A DNA stretch of 64,000 nucleotides from Listeria swaminathanii (GCF_014229645.1 NZ_JAATOD010000003.1:1-64000), one strand, 5' to 3'. Shown: positions 19,101 to 28,019, counted from the stretch's first letter. A program made the numbers and translations. The notes: generated by a model from the sequence alone, not told the origin.

Positions 19101-19699
19101 TCGGTATCAAAAAGTTCTATTCTGATTGGAAATTCTTCTGTAATCGGGTAAATATCAATAATCCCGCCGCGAACGCTGAATTCTCCTGGGGTATTTACCA
19201 TTCCGCTCATCGTGTAACCCATCGTCACCAATTTTTGGCGTAAAACATCTGGGTCAATTTCTTCTCCTTCCACAATGGAGATATTGAAATCTTTCCAAAG
19301 CGAAACTGGCGGAAGCATTTTTCTAAGTCCAGCAACTGGAACAATGACGATTCCCGGTTTTCCGGATAGCAAGAAATCAAGCGCTTCAACACGTTGACCA
19401 CGAAGCTCCGGGCTAGAAATACTTAGCTCAGAAGAAATTAATTCATCTGCCGGGTATAAAAATAGGCGATCAACGTCCATTAATGAAAGTAAATCATCAT
19501 ATAATTTTTGCGCATGATATAAATTGTGCGTGACAAATACAACCGGTCGCTTTGACGCTCCTTCTACCACGCTTGCAAATAACGCACGCGAAGAACCTGT
19601 GAGCCCCGTGACAAGTTGTGCTTTTTCTTTTTCATCAAGCGCTTTTAAGACCGCTCGAATATCTTTTTGTTCATATATTAATTGTTGTAATCCTTTCAA
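16160..19699 (-). CDS. mfd: transcription-repair coupling factor Mfd
   Basis: A DNA translocase that releases RNA polymerase stalled at lesions and recruits UvrA. The 1179-residue product has the UvrB-like N-terminal module, the RNA-polymerase-interacting region (VHVNHGIARYVG, near residue 510), the RecG-like motor with Walker A GDVGYGKTE, DEEQRFG, helicase motif QLRGRVGR, and the C-terminal TRCF domain. The start is TTG at 19697-19699 with AAGGAG 10 bases upstream. Gene order pth-mfd is conserved in Firmicutes. Confidence 0.97.
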   Translation of the reverse strand: MKGLQQLIYEQKDIRAVLKALDEKEKAQLVTGLTGSSRALFASVVEGASKRPVVFVTHNLYHAQKLYDDLLSLMDVDRLFLYPADELISSELSISSPELRGQRVEALDFLLSGKPGIVIVPVAGLRKMLPPVSLWKDFNISIVEGEEIDPDVLRQKLVTMGYTMSGMVNTPGEFSVRGGIIDIYPITEEFPIRIELFDTEVDSLRFFDVETQRSTTRVEEFRLLPATEIILDQSYYPDIVQRLEKKMTLTLNELKEDADKQALVENLEEELEMLRSGVKPDMFFKYIGLAYPDPASLFDYLPKNTAILLDEFARILETEESLEREEAEWQTETLSRMETVRDVQVSHSFKKLLEGNQSPKIYLSLFQKQMASMRASKTTNIVYKQMQQFHGQMNVLKTELESWHKNNYAVVILAPNLERAEKMQQTLADYDMESTILKEESDVPKYGMVQFVIGTFQNGFELPLAKVAIISETELFNKKIKKVKKRQKLSNAERIQSYSELKVGDYVVHVNHGIARYVGMETLDINGVHKDYLLLVYQGEDKLFIPVDQLDLVQKYVGAEGKSPRLNKLGGAEWKRVKKKVQASVQDIADDLIKLYAEREAEKGYAFSADDEMQREFEDAFPYQETEDQLRSISEIKKDMERPRPMDRLLVGDVGYGKTEVALRAAFKAIMDGKQVAFLVPTTILAQQHFETMKERFQGFPIEIGLLSRFRTKKQQTETLKGMKNGTVDVVVGTHRLLSKDIEYQDLGLLIVDEEQRFGVTHKEKIKQMRSKIDVLTLTATPIPRTLHMSMLGVRDLSVIETPPANRFPVQTYVAEQNNVLVREAIERELARDGQVYYLYNRVESITQKADEISAMVPDARVATAHGQMGESELESVILSFLEGEFDVLVTTTIIETGVDIPNVNTLFVQDADRMGLSQLYQLRGRVGRWNRIAYAYFMYQKDKILREEAEKRLSAIKEFTELGSGFKIAMRDLSIRGAGNILGAQQHGFIDSVGFDLYSQMLKEAIEAKKPKEEQKQIVPVEIDIQADAYIPEYYITDGRQKIEMYKRFRNIEVLSELEDLQGDMIDRFGEYPEEVEYLFTMTELKVHALEVGIESVKQEQNKITMLFSESGTAGIRGDVVMQIIGEFGRTVGVGMEGTQLKITINVQNKPLKEWLYQVKSLAEKLRGAMKEKVSTEN

Positions 19700-19814
19700 G
19701 GGAAAACAGCTCCTTTTTTGTCAGAAAATTCATTCTACGGGGCGCGAGAGTAAATCACGCACCCGAAGAAAGACCGAAACACGTGACAAAAAGATTGCCA
19801 CGCCTCGTCATTAT

Positions 19815-20375
19815 CTATTTTTGATTGTATTTATTCATTACTTCTATAAATGGCGTTTGCGCAAAGTCTTCGATGGCATCCGCACTTTTTTGGATTGCTG
19901 CGATAATATCAGGTTGTTCGGCTTTAGGAAAATCTCCTAACACGTAGTTAATGACTTCGCCTTTTATAGGGCGACTCACACCAACACGAATGCGGTTAAA
20001 CTCTTGTGTTTTAACATGCTGGATAATTGATTTCATCCCATTATGTCCACCGGCACTACCTTTTTGGCGTAATCTGATTTTCCCAACTGGTAAATCAAGA
20101 TCATCATACACAATTACAACGTCTTCAATCGGTATGTTGTAATAGTCCATCAGCGGACGAATACATTCCCCAGAAGCATTCATAAAAGTGAGCGGTTTAA
20201 CTAAAATCATTTTTTCGCCGCCGACATTAATTTCACTTGTCATACCATTAAATTTGGATTTTTTCCAAGGTGTTTGATGGCGGAAACTTAGCTCATCAAC
20301 TACCATAAAACCGACATTATGCCGGGTACGTTCGTATTTTTTGCCCGGATTTCCGAGTCCTGCGATTAATTTCAT
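19815..20375 (-). CDS. pth: peptidyl-tRNA hydrolase
   Basis: Releases peptides from prematurely dissociated peptidyl-tRNA. The 186-residue product shows GLGNPGKKYERTRHNVGF with the catalytic histidine (His19), FMNASG, the YDDLDLP aspartate and GGHNGMKS. It heads the pth-mfd-flippase-rqcP unit, with promoter TTTCAA-17-TATAAT upstream. Confidence 0.97.
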   Translation of the reverse strand: MKLIAGLGNPGKKYERTRHNVGFMVVDELSFRHQTPWKKSKFNGMTSEINVGGEKMILVKPLTFMNASGECIRPLMDYYNIPIEDVVIVYDDLDLPVGKIRLRQKGSAGGHNGMKSIIQHVKTQEFNRIRVGVSRPIKGEVINYVLGDFPKAEQPDIIAAIQKSADAIEDFAQTPFIEVMNKYNQK

Positions 20376-20443
20376 AAAAGCTTCTCCTTACATGAACGAA
20401 ACCACTTCACGAATGAACTGGTTTTTGTTTCGATGTTTTTTTG

Positions 20444-20472
20444 ATTATAACATGGATTGCACTTGGTTGAAA
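20444..20472 (-). promoter_or_regulatory. pth: pth promoter (sigma-A)
   Basis: Minus-strand TTTCAA (20467-20472) and TATAAT (20444-20449, preceded by TGT) with a 17-base spacer. Confidence 0.65.
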
Positions 20473-20481
20473 GTTTTCCAA

Positions 20482-21066
20482 CTATGCTTGGTGTTCAGCA
20501 ATTTTATTTTCGATAATTTGCCATGCTGTTTCATTTTCATCTTGAAAATCTGCTGTTTTCCACTTTTCAGGCGTTTTTCCGATGTATTTTTCAAAACCGA
20601 ATTTCTGGTATAAATAGATTGCTTGGTAGCTTCCGGTTTGCGTGGTTAAATAGACAAAATCATTTTTATTTATGCCGAGGATTTTGGATAATAAAGCTTT
20701 TGCAATGCCTTTTCCGCCGTGTGAATCAAGTACAGCAACCCAATGAATCCGGCTCGCCATTTCGCCAAATGTATCCCCATCCCAGATCATTGCTGTTCCG
20801 ATAAGCTCACCGTTTGGCGCTTGCACAAAGACACAACGCTTGGCCAATTTCTCTTTTTCATTTCCAAATTCCGTTTCAAAACGAGCGCGAATACTTTCCA
20901 TAGAGGGAACTTGACCGGTTTCCAGTTGCAATCTACACCAATCTTCTTCCAATCCTTCTTGATAGAAACAAAAAGAATATCCCGCCGGCAAATGAAACGC
21001 TGGATAATTTGTCGCGTCGTGATTTACCATCGCAACAGAAATATGTGGTACCGATTTATCAAGCAT
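20482..21066 (-). CDS. GNAT-family N-acetyltransferase
   Basis: The 194-residue product shows a GNAT fold. The C-terminal half has the acetyl-CoA loop region (WVAVLDSHGGKGIAKALLSKIL) and TQTGSYQAIYLYQKFGF, typical of the superfamily. The N-terminal about 60 residues are less typical. The acceptor substrate is unknown. It lies between rplY and pth on the same strand, with a TATAAT (21090-21095) just after the rplY terminator. A corresponding GNAT gene sits here in L. monocytogenes. Confidence 0.85.
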   Translation of the reverse strand: MLDKSVPHISVAMVNHDATNYPAFHLPAGYSFCFYQEGLEEDWCRLQLETGQVPSMESIRARFETEFGNEKEKLAKRCVFVQAPNGELIGTAMIWDGDTFGEMASRIHWVAVLDSHGGKGIAKALLSKILGINKNDFVYLTTQTGSYQAIYLYQKFGFEKYIGKTPEKWKTADFQDENETAWQIIENKIAEHQA

Positions 21067-21089
21067 ATAAACGCCTCCTTCTCGAAACT

Positions 21090-21095
21090 ATTATA
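21090..21095 (-). promoter_or_regulatory. putative -10 of the GNAT gene
   Basis: Minus-strand TATAAT directly follows the T-run of the rplY terminator. Any -35 would lie inside the hairpin, so the two signals overlap. Confidence 0.4.
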
Positions 21096-21105
21096 CCAAA
21101 AAAAA

Positions 21106-21138
21106 TGGAAGATATCGCAAATAAATGCGTATCTTCCA
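21106..21138 (-). terminator. rplY terminator
   Basis: A long stem (TGGAAGATA... with TATCTTCCA, small internal mismatch) and a run of eight T on the minus strand. Confidence 0.9.
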
Positions 21139-21155
21139 TCCTTATTTATTAGAAA

Positions 21156-21779
21156 TTATTCAACAGGCTCTTCATCTTTACCATGTACAGCTTCTGGTTC
21201 TGGCGCTTCCGTAGTCGTTGGTTCTTCTTCAGCACGTGGAGCAGAAACGGTAACAACTGTTTCTTCTTCCTCTGCTTGCACGACATAGTCTTTGTTTTCC
21301 GGAAGATCGTTCGTTGTTAAAACATCACCGATTTCTAATGAAGAAATGTCTAATTCAATTGTTTCTGGTAATTTTTCTGGTGTTGCTGAAACTTTTACGT
21401 CATGGATAATTTGTTGTAATACGCCGCCAGCCTTAACTCCGGGTGCATCGCCAACTAATACCACGCGAACATCGGTCTCAACTTCTTCATTCATATCAAC
21501 CGCTAGTAAATCAACGTGTACTAAAACGTCTTTTAACGGATCCACTTGATATTCATGTAATAGAACATTTAATTTCTTGCCGTCTACAGTCACTGAAAAT
21601 ACGGCGTTTCGACCATTGTCACGAACTGCTTTGATTAATTCCAAAGAATCAACGGAAACTGGAACATTCTCTGATTTGTAACCATAAATAATTCCAGGTA
21701 CTTTTCCTTCACTACGCAATCTCGTTACTTCTGAATGTTGCGTTGTTTCTCTTTTCTGGACCTCTAATGTTGTTGCCAT
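21156..21779 (-). CDS. rplY: 50S ribosomal protein L25, long form (general stress protein Ctc)
   Basis: Binds 5S rRNA. The 207-residue product is the two-domain TL5/CTC form: an N-terminal L25 domain (about 5-92, SEVTRLRSEGKVPGIIYG), a beta-rich C-terminal domain, and an acidic tail rich in E, A and P ending GKDEEPVE. Its promoter region carries both a sigma-A and a sigma-B-like element, consistent with the known stress induction of ctc in Listeria and Bacillus. Confidence 0.95.
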   Translation of the reverse strand: MATTLEVQKRETTQHSEVTRLRSEGKVPGIIYGYKSENVPVSVDSLELIKAVRDNGRNAVFSVTVDGKKLNVLLHEYQVDPLKDVLVHVDLLAVDMNEEVETDVRVVLVGDAPGVKAGGVLQQIIHDVKVSATPEKLPETIELDISSLEIGDVLTTNDLPENKDYVVQAEEEETVVTVSAPRAEEEPTTTEAPEPEAVHGKDEEPVE

Positions 21780-21817
21780 AAAAAATCACTCCACTCATTC
21801 AATTTTGGTACATCTAT

Positions 21818-21849
21818 ATTATATCTACCCTTTAGAAAAATAGCAAAAC
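21818..21849 (-). promoter_or_regulatory. rplY: rplY (ctc) promoter: overlapping sigma-A and sigma-B-type elements
   Basis: Sigma-A: minus-strand TTGCTA (21841-21846), 17 bases, TATAAT (21818-21823). Overlapping this, GTTTTG (21844-21849), 13 bases, GGGTAG (21825-21830) fits the sigma-B pattern GTTT-N12-15-GGGWA. Confidence 0.65.
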
Positions 21850-22007
21850 AAAGGAATAGCCTTATTTTGATTTGTAAGGTTTATAATTCTCAATAAAAGG
21901 TAAACAGAAAATAGCGGTTGAACGCGAATGCAGACGCTTCCAAACTGTACTATAGCGTTTTCACAAAAACATTATAACAACTTTTTTAAATTTAGGACGT
22001 TCAACGC

Positions 22008-22035
22008 TTCACAAATGAAAAATACATGGTATACT
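22008..22035 (+). promoter_or_regulatory. ldh: ldh promoter
   Basis: TTCACA (22008-22013), 16 bases, TATACT (22030-22035). The AGGAGG ribosome-binding site follows 26 bases later. Confidence 0.6.
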
Positions 22036-22060
22036 GTACTAGTAAATAGATTTTTTATAG

Positions 22061-23014
<954 letters not shown>

Positions 23015-23028
23015 TAGCTCTGAATCTT

Positions 23029-23054
23029 AAAAGCATGCGACTTAGCATGCTTTT
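23029..23054 (+). terminator. ldh terminator
   Basis: A perfect 10-bp stem AAAAGCATGC/GCATGCTTTT (23029-23038, 23045-23054) followed by TT. Confidence 0.9.
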
Positions 23055-23090
23055 TTGTTATACTTAATTTATTCGAGAGGGGAGCGCCGT

Positions 23091-23765
23091 ATGATTACTT
23101 TTGACCAACTTAACACCGAACTTCAAGCATTAGAAAATCCAAATACCGTTAAAATTTTCCGAAATCACGGCTGCCCCGAGACTTTAGAACTTTATGGGCT
23201 GAAAATTGGCGATTTAAAGAAAATTATTCGCCGTGAAAAATTGACGAAAAACCACGAACTTGCTGTAGAGCTGATTGAATCGAATAATAGTGACTTAATT
23301 TATCTTGGGTTACTTGCGATCGACCCAAAGAAGGTGACCACTGAGCAAATCGAAAAATGGAATGTCGCTTTTCGAGAAACATGGTCACAACTAACTTTCG
23401 GACTCGCTTCACTTGTCAGCAAAAGAGAAGATGCACTTATTTTCGCTAAAAAGTGGATTGAAAACGATTATGATTTAACTAAAGCGATGGGCTGGCAGAT
23501 TTTTAGTGAGCATATTAGTGATTTACCCGAAGCAGAGGAATTACTAAAGCGCGCCAAAGAAACACTGCAAGCGGAATCCAACAGAACGCGATATTCGATG
23601 AACAGTTTCATTATCTCTTGCGGCATTTACAACGACGATTTGCATGAAAAAGCGATAGAAGCCGCGGAATCGGTCGGGAAAGTGCATGTAAACTTAGGAA
23701 AAACATCTTGCAAAGTTCCTGATGCTATTTTGTATATCGAAAAAGCGCGGAATCTCAAAAATTAG
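23091..23765 (+). CDS. AlkD-like HEAT-repeat protein (DNA alkylation repair family; orfA type)
   Basis: The 224-residue product is mostly helical, with repeated short helices and the family segment (GDLKKIIRREKL, then WNVAFRETW and DALIFAKKWI), as in the AlkD/DNA alkylation repair fold. Its enzyme activity is not proven by the sequence. The ATG at 23091 follows GAGAGGGGAG. An ATG 36 bases upstream has no ribosome-binding site. It corresponds to orfA beside ldh in L. monocytogenes. Confidence 0.82.
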   Translation: MITFDQLNTELQALENPNTVKIFRNHGCPETLELYGLKIGDLKKIIRREKLTKNHELAVELIESNNSDLIYLGLLAIDPKKVTTEQIEKWNVAFRETWSQLTFGLASLVSKREDALIFAKKWIENDYDLTKAMGWQIFSEHISDLPEAEELLKRAKETLQAESNRTRYSMNSFIISCGIYNDDLHEKAIEAAESVGKVHVNLGKTSCKVPDAILYIEKARNLKN

Positions 23766-23831
23766 CCGGATATCCTTTGACTAGAAAAAGCTCTAAGGAG
23801 TATGATAAAAGAAAACTGGAGGAATGCAATT

Positions 23832-24164
23832 ATGATCGTAACAACCTCACCAAATATTGAAGGCAAACAAATTATTGAGTATAAAAAAATCGTTTTCGGC
23901 GAAGTCATCACTGGCGTTAATTTTATGAAAGATATTGGAGCGGGACTGAGAAATTTCTTCGGGGGTCGTTCGCAAGGTTATGAGGACGAGCTTATTAACG
24001 CTCGCGAGGAAGCGATTCGCGAAATGGAACAACGCGCGAAAGATATTGGCGCAAATGCCGTTATTGGTGTTGATATTGATTATGAAGTACTCGGAGCGGA
24101 TAACGGGATGCTGATGGTTACTGCATCTGGTACAGCCGTTGTTATTGAAGCGCAGGATTATTAA
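23832..24164 (+). CDS. YbjQ/UPF0145 family protein (orfB type)
   Basis: The 110-residue product matches the YbjQ-like family. It starts [11 protein letters not shown] and contains [39 protein letters not shown] and an alanine/valine-rich end. The fold assembles as a pentamer in solved family members, but the function is unknown. The start is chosen by GGAGGA 8 bases upstream. It lies 66 bases after the AlkD-like gene and is probably co-transcribed with it. Known as orfB at the prs-ldh locus. Confidence 0.83.
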   Translation: MIVTTSPNIEGKQIIEYKKIVFGEVITGVNFMKDIGAGLRNFFGGRSQGYEDELINAREEAIREMEQRAKDIGANAVIGVDIDYEVLGADNGMLMVTASGTAVVIEAQDY

Positions 24165-24169
24165 ATAAA

Positions 24170-24199
24170 AAGAAGTATCCGTTTGAGCGGATACTTCTT
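24170..24199. terminator. bidirectional terminator between the YbjQ and lipoprotein genes
   Basis: A perfect 12-bp stem (24170-24181 with 24188-24199) with A-run on one side and T-run on the other serves the two convergent genes. Confidence 0.88.
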
Positions 24200-24215
24200 T
24201 TTTGATACAAATTTA

Positions 24216-24674
24216 TTATTTAGTTTCTTTATAGCCTTGAGATTTTAGCAATTTTACAGACGCTTTCATACTAACCCCTTTAGAAGTATCACCACTTGTA
24301 GTCATACCTGGAATTCCCTTTATATCTTCTGAAGAAATTTTAGTGTAATCTATCTCTAGTGTTTCAATAGCTTTATCATCTTTATATTCTATTTTCGCTG
24401 TTACTCCATCAATGTTTTGAAACCTATCAATTCTTTCTTTAAACATTTTTTCAGCGTCTTCTTTTGAACTAACGCCTAGCGCAGCATAAAGCATTGTATT
24501 TTCAGCTGTTTGCTTTGTGACTTTGTTTCCTTTACAAGTGTATACCAATTTAGATTCTACACCATTTTGTGAACGTTCGTACGTTTTTGTGTCTGCCATC
24601 ACTCCACAAGCTACTAACATTACTGCCACAACCAGTACAAATAAAGCCATTGTTCCCTTTTTAAGCGTATTCAT
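24216..24674 (-). CDS. small lipoprotein, DUF1307/YehR-like (copy 1)
   Basis: A 152-residue predicted lipoprotein: basic start MNTLKK, hydrophobic core and lipobox LVAC (cysteine about residue 24), so membrane-anchored outside the cell. The mature part is 45-60 percent identical by eye to the next gene (TKTYE.SQNG, YAALG, ETLEIDY, LKSQGYKE). The start is set by GAGGAGG 8 bases before the ATG at 24672-24674. It corresponds in position to orfZ of L. monocytogenes. Copy 1 has an unusual VMAD after the lipobox and an extra cysteine (YTCKG). Function unknown. Confidence 0.82.
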   Translation of the reverse strand: MNTLKKGTMALFVLVVAVMLVACGVMADTKTYERSQNGVESKLVYTCKGNKVTKQTAENTMLYAALGVSSKEDAEKMFKERIDRFQNIDGVTAKIEYKDDKAIETLEIDYTKISSEDIKGIPGMTTSGDTSKGVSMKASVKLLKSQGYKETK

Positions 24675-24710
24675 CGTTGTTTCCTCCTCTTTTTGTTTCA
24701 CAACCGCCTC

Positions 24711-24739
24711 AGAATAACCTAACTACATTTGAGATACAA
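24711..24739 (-). promoter_or_regulatory. promoter of lipoprotein copy 1
   Basis: Minus-strand TTGTAT (24734-24739), 17 bases, TATTCT (24711-24716). The same arrangement stands before copy 2, so the promoter was duplicated together with the gene. Confidence 0.55.
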
Positions 24740-24818
24740 TGGATTTTTTGTGAACTTTTTATAGCACGCCAATAGTTAAGCTCCGTTGTTATTAACGCAC
24801 ATGGTTATCAAACAAAAA

Positions 24819-24847
24819 AAGAAGTATCCGACTGAACGAATACTTCT
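24819..24847 (-). terminator. terminator of lipoprotein copy 2
   Basis: Stem AAGAAGTATCCG/CGAATACTTCTT with one mismatch and a long T-run on the minus strand. It resembles the terminator at 24170-24199, as expected for a duplicated unit. Confidence 0.82.
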
Positions 24848-24864
24848 TTCTTATCACAAACTCA

Positions 24865-25323
24865 TTATTTAACTTCTTTATAACCTTGGGATTCTAGCAT
24901 TTTTGAAGATTCTTTCATGCTAATTCCGCTTTCGATATCGCCACTCGCAGCGAATCCTGGAAGTTTAACTAATTCTTTTGCATCTGCTTTTTCGTAGTCA
25001 ATTTCTAGTGTTTCGATTACTTTATCATCTTTATACTCAAGGCCTTGTTTTACGCCTTCAACACCTTGAAACTTATCGCTTGTTTCTTTTAACGCTTTTT
25101 CAGCTTCTTCTTTGTTTTTAAATCCTAGAGCAGCGTAAGTCATTTCATTTTCTGTTGTTTGTTTAGTAACTTTATCCTTTACATAAGTATAAGTCATTTT
25201 TGTAGTAGCTCCATTTTGAGAAAGTTCGTACGTTTTTGTTTCTTCTTTCCCTCCACAAGCTACTAACATTACTGCCATAATCATTACAAATAAAGCCATT
25301 GTACCCTTTTTAAGCAATTTCAT
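24865..25323 (-). CDS. small lipoprotein, DUF1307/YehR-like (copy 2)
   Basis: A 152-residue predicted lipoprotein with signal peptide MKLLKKGTMALFVMIMAVM and lipobox LVAC-GG. It has the same length and order of motifs as copy 1 and is the more canonical copy (lipobox followed by GGKEE). GAGGAGGAATAACG precedes the ATG. It is separated from prs by only 196 bases, the gap in which L. monocytogenes carries the whole prfA cluster. The function of this family in Gram-positives is unknown. Confidence 0.85.
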   Translation of the reverse strand: MKLLKKGTMALFVMIMAVMLVACGGKEETKTYELSQNGATTKMTYTYVKDKVTKQTTENEMTYAALGFKNKEEAEKALKETSDKFQGVEGVKQGLEYKDDKVIETLEIDYEKADAKELVKLPGFAASGDIESGISMKESSKMLESQGYKEVK

Positions 25324-25359
25324 CGTTATTCCTCCTCTTTTTTGTTTTACAACTGTCTA

Positions 25360-25388
25360 AGAATAACCTAAACACCTTTGAGATACCA
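25360..25388 (-). promoter_or_regulatory. promoter of lipoprotein copy 2
   Basis: Minus-strand TGGTAT (25383-25388), 17 bases, TATTCT (25360-25365), flanked by sequence nearly identical to that before copy 1. Confidence 0.5.
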
Positions 25389-25475
25389 TGGATTTTTTGT
25401 GAACTTTTCTTTTAGTAAATGGAATTATTTTACGTGCAGCAACATAATTTAGACATATTTTTAACACCAATAAAA

Positions 25476-25506
25476 AAACAGGATTCCTCTAAGAGAAATC
25501 CTGTTT
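25476..25506 (-). terminator. prs terminator
   Basis: A long stem (AAACAGGATT with AATCCTGTTT and a paired CTCT/AGAG core) followed by TTTTTTTATT on the minus strand. Confidence 0.9.
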
Positions 25507-25519
25507 TTAGCTTAAAATT

Positions 25520-26476
25520 TTATTCGAATAAAGAACTTACAGAAGCATTTTCGTGAACGCGTACAATTGCTTCACCAAGAAGAGCCGCAACAGATAGTTG
25601 TTCCATTTTGTCGATCCATTTTTCTTCTGGAAGAGCGATGGAGTTTGTAACAACTAATTTTTCGATTGGCGATTCTTCAATGCGTTTCATAGCTGGACCT
25701 GAAAGAACTGGGTGCGAACAACATGCGTAAACTTTTGTCGCGCCAGCTTCACGTAATGCTTTAGCAGCAAGCGTGATTGTTCCAGCTGTATCAATGATAT
25801 CATCAATAATAATACAAACTTTTCCTTCTACATTACCCACGATGTTCATTACTTCAGCTACGTTTGGACGCGGGCGACGCTTATCAATGATAGCAATCGG
25901 CGCTTTCAAACGGTCAGCCATTTTGCGGGCACGAGTAACTCCACCATGGTCAGGGGAAACTACTACTAAATCGTCGCCTAAATGACGTTCGCTGAAATAG
26001 TCACTTAGAAGGCGTACTGCGTTCAAGTGATCAATCGGAATATCAAAGAAACCTTGGATTTGCGGTGCGTGCATATCAAGTGTAATCATTCTTGTTGCAC
26101 CAGCTGTTTCGATTAAGTTTGCAACTAATTTCGCTGTGATCGGTTCACGGCTTCTTGCTTTACGGTCTTGACGTGCGTAACCATAGTAAGGCATAACAAT
26201 ATTAATTGTTGCTGCGGAAGCGCGTTTCAACGCATCAATCATGATCAAAAGTTCCATTAAATTCTGGTTTACAGGATTACTCGTTGATTGAATAACATAT
26301 ACATGACAACCACGGATACTTTCTTCAATGTTAATTTGGATTTCTCCATCACTAAAATGAGTAACGCTTGATTTCCCTAACTCAATACCTACTTCTTTCG
26401 CAATCTCTTCAGCTAGTTCACGATTAGAATTTAGCGAGAAAATCTTCAACTTTGGATCAAAATACTCGTTTGACAT
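25520..26476 (-). CDS. prs: ribose-phosphate pyrophosphokinase
   Basis: Makes PRPP from ribose 5-phosphate and ATP, feeding purine, pyrimidine, histidine and tryptophan synthesis. The 318-residue product has [11 protein letters not shown], the flexible [11 protein letters not shown] region and the PRPP loop [12 protein letters not shown]. It is the conserved left border of the Listeria virulence-cluster locus. It follows glmU with a 49-base gap, as in Bacillus (gcaD-prs), and is probably co-transcribed. Confidence 0.97.
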   Translation of the reverse strand: MSNEYFDPKLKIFSLNSNRELAEEIAKEVGIELGKSSVTHFSDGEIQINIEESIRGCHVYVIQSTSNPVNQNLMELLIMIDALKRASAATINIVMPYYGYARQDRKARSREPITAKLVANLIETAGATRMITLDMHAPQIQGFFDIPIDHLNAVRLLSDYFSERHLGDDLVVVSPDHGGVTRARKMADRLKAPIAIIDKRRPRPNVAEVMNIVGNVEGKVCIIIDDIIDTAGTITLAAKALREAGATKVYACCSHPVLSGPAMKRIEESPIEKLVVTNSIALPEEKWIDKMEQLSVAALLGEAIVRVHENASVSSLFE

Positions 26477-26525
26477 AATCAGCCTCCACTATTTTTATTA
26501 AAATTTTAAAATTCCCAAATGGAAA

Positions 26526-27899
26526 TTATTTACCGTGATTCAAATGTTTCGCATAACCAAGTTTGTTGTCTTGTTTCGCGCGAGCAATGCCTAGCGCGTC
26601 ATCAGGAACGTCTTTTGTAATAGTTGAGCCAGCAGCTATGAAAGCTCGGTCGCCAACTTTAACTGGTGCAATCAAGTTTGAGTTACAGCCAACAAAGACA
26701 TCGTCACCAATGATGGTTTTTGCTTTGTTTTTGCCGTCATAATTAACCGCAATACTTCCGCAACCAACATTGACGTTTTTACCAATTTCCGCATCTCCCA
26801 TGTAAATGAAATGTGGTAATTTAGTTCCTTCACCAACAACTGCTTTTTTCGTTTCGACGTAATTTCCGATTTTCACATGGTCGTGAATGTCAGATTCAGG
26901 TCTTAGGTGGGCATATGGGCCAATTTGAACGTCATCGCCAACTTTACTTTCGAAAATCGAGGAAGTTCTGACGTTTACTCGTTCACCGATAACACTGTTT
27001 ACGATTTCCGAGCCGCTTGTAACCACACAATCATCACCGATTACAGTTTTCCCACGAAGCATAACTCCAGGTTCAATTACTGTATCTTGACCAATTTTTA
27101 CATCTATATCAATATACGTACTTTCTGGATTAACAAGCGTCACTCCATTACGCATATGATTTTCATTAATTCGACGTTGCATTAATTTGGATGCTTCAGC
27201 TAGGGCAATTCGGTCGTTCACTCCAAGTGACTCTTCGAAAGACTCCATTCTGTAGGCTGCAACAACTTCATCCGAATCTTTTAAAATTTTAATAACATCT
27301 GGTAAGTAATATTCTCCTTGCACGTTATCGTTAGAAACATTCTCCAACGCCTCAAAAAGAGCTTTATTATCAAAGCAATATGTTCCAGTGTTAATTTCTG
27401 AAATACGTTGTTCTTTTTCTGTCGCATCTTTATGTTCTACAATTTTTTCTACAATGCCTAGGTCATCACGAATAATACGACCGTAACCTGTAGGATCTTC
27501 AATAACTGTTGTAAGAATGGTTGCTTTTGCGCGTTTTTCATGGTGATATTTCAGCAAAGCTTCCATTGTACTAGCTTCGATTAAAGGTGTGTCACCACAA
27601 ACAACTAAAGTTACACCATCTTTACCCGCAAGTTCTGCTTTTGCTTGAAGTACCGCATGCGCCGTTCCAAGTTGTTCTTCTTGTTTTACAAACTCGCTTT
27701 TACCAGCTAAATGCTCTTGTACTTTCTCAGCTCCGTGACCCACAATCGTAACCACTTTATCAACATTAAGCGTTGAAATTTGATCTACTACATGTTCGAC
27801 CATTGGTTTTCCACAAACAGGATGCAACACTTTGTAAAGTTTTGATTTCATCCGTGTGCCTTGGCCAGCAGCAAGCACTACAGCATATCGTTTTGACAT
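26526..27899 (-). CDS. glmU: bifunctional GlmU (UDP-GlcNAc synthesis)
   Basis: Acetylates glucosamine 1-phosphate and couples it to UTP for cell-wall synthesis. The 457-residue product has the nucleotidyltransferase start [20 protein letters not shown] and a C-terminal left-handed beta-helix of hexapeptide repeats (about 250-450). The start at 27897-27899 is set by TTGGAGG 8 bases upstream. An upstream in-frame ATG lacks a ribosome-binding site. Followed by prs. Confidence 0.96.
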   Translation of the reverse strand: MSKRYAVVLAAGQGTRMKSKLYKVLHPVCGKPMVEHVVDQISTLNVDKVVTIVGHGAEKVQEHLAGKSEFVKQEEQLGTAHAVLQAKAELAGKDGVTLVVCGDTPLIEASTMEALLKYHHEKRAKATILTTVIEDPTGYGRIIRDDLGIVEKIVEHKDATEKEQRISEINTGTYCFDNKALFEALENVSNDNVQGEYYLPDVIKILKDSDEVVAAYRMESFEESLGVNDRIALAEASKLMQRRINENHMRNGVTLVNPESTYIDIDVKIGQDTVIEPGVMLRGKTVIGDDCVVTSGSEIVNSVIGERVNVRTSSIFESKVGDDVQIGPYAHLRPESDIHDHVKIGNYVETKKAVVGEGTKLPHFIYMGDAEIGKNVNVGCGSIAVNYDGKNKAKTIIGDDVFVGCNSNLIAPVKVGDRAFIAAGSTITKDVPDDALGIARAKQDNKLGYAKHLNHGK

Positions 27900-27938
27900 T
27901 ATATAGAACCTCCAATATTCACTATTCATCCACTATGA

Positions 27939-27967
27939 ATGATAACGTAAAATTTGCTTTTTTTCAA
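27939..27967 (-). promoter_or_regulatory. glmU: glmU-prs promoter (sigma-A)
   Basis: Minus-strand TTGAAA (27962-27967), 17 bases, TATCAT (27939-27944). It lies downstream of the hairpin at 27982-28012. Confidence 0.75.
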
Positions 27968-27981
27968 GAATGCGCCCAAAT

Positions 27982-28012
27982 AAAAAACCTTACCTACATT
28001 TTTCAGGTAAAG
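27982..28012 (-). terminator. hairpin and T-run after the 41-codon gene (terminator or glmU attenuator)
   Basis: Short stem TTTACCT/AGGTAAG (about 27989-27996 with 28005-28012) followed by GGTTTTTT on the minus strand, 8 bases after the stop of the small gene and upstream of the glmU promoter. Confidence 0.65.
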
Positions 28013-28019
28013 ATTAAAT

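Noticed and set aside
20743..21288. 181-residue plus-strand open frame
   Set aside because: It lies antisense to the GNAT gene and rplY and spans their terminator; low-complexity serine-rich end and no ribosome-binding site.
24675..25519. Remnants of the prfA virulence cluster
   Set aside because: Gaps are filled by duplicated promoter and terminator sequence; no fragment resembling hly, plcA/B, mpl, actA or prfA could be read in any frame.
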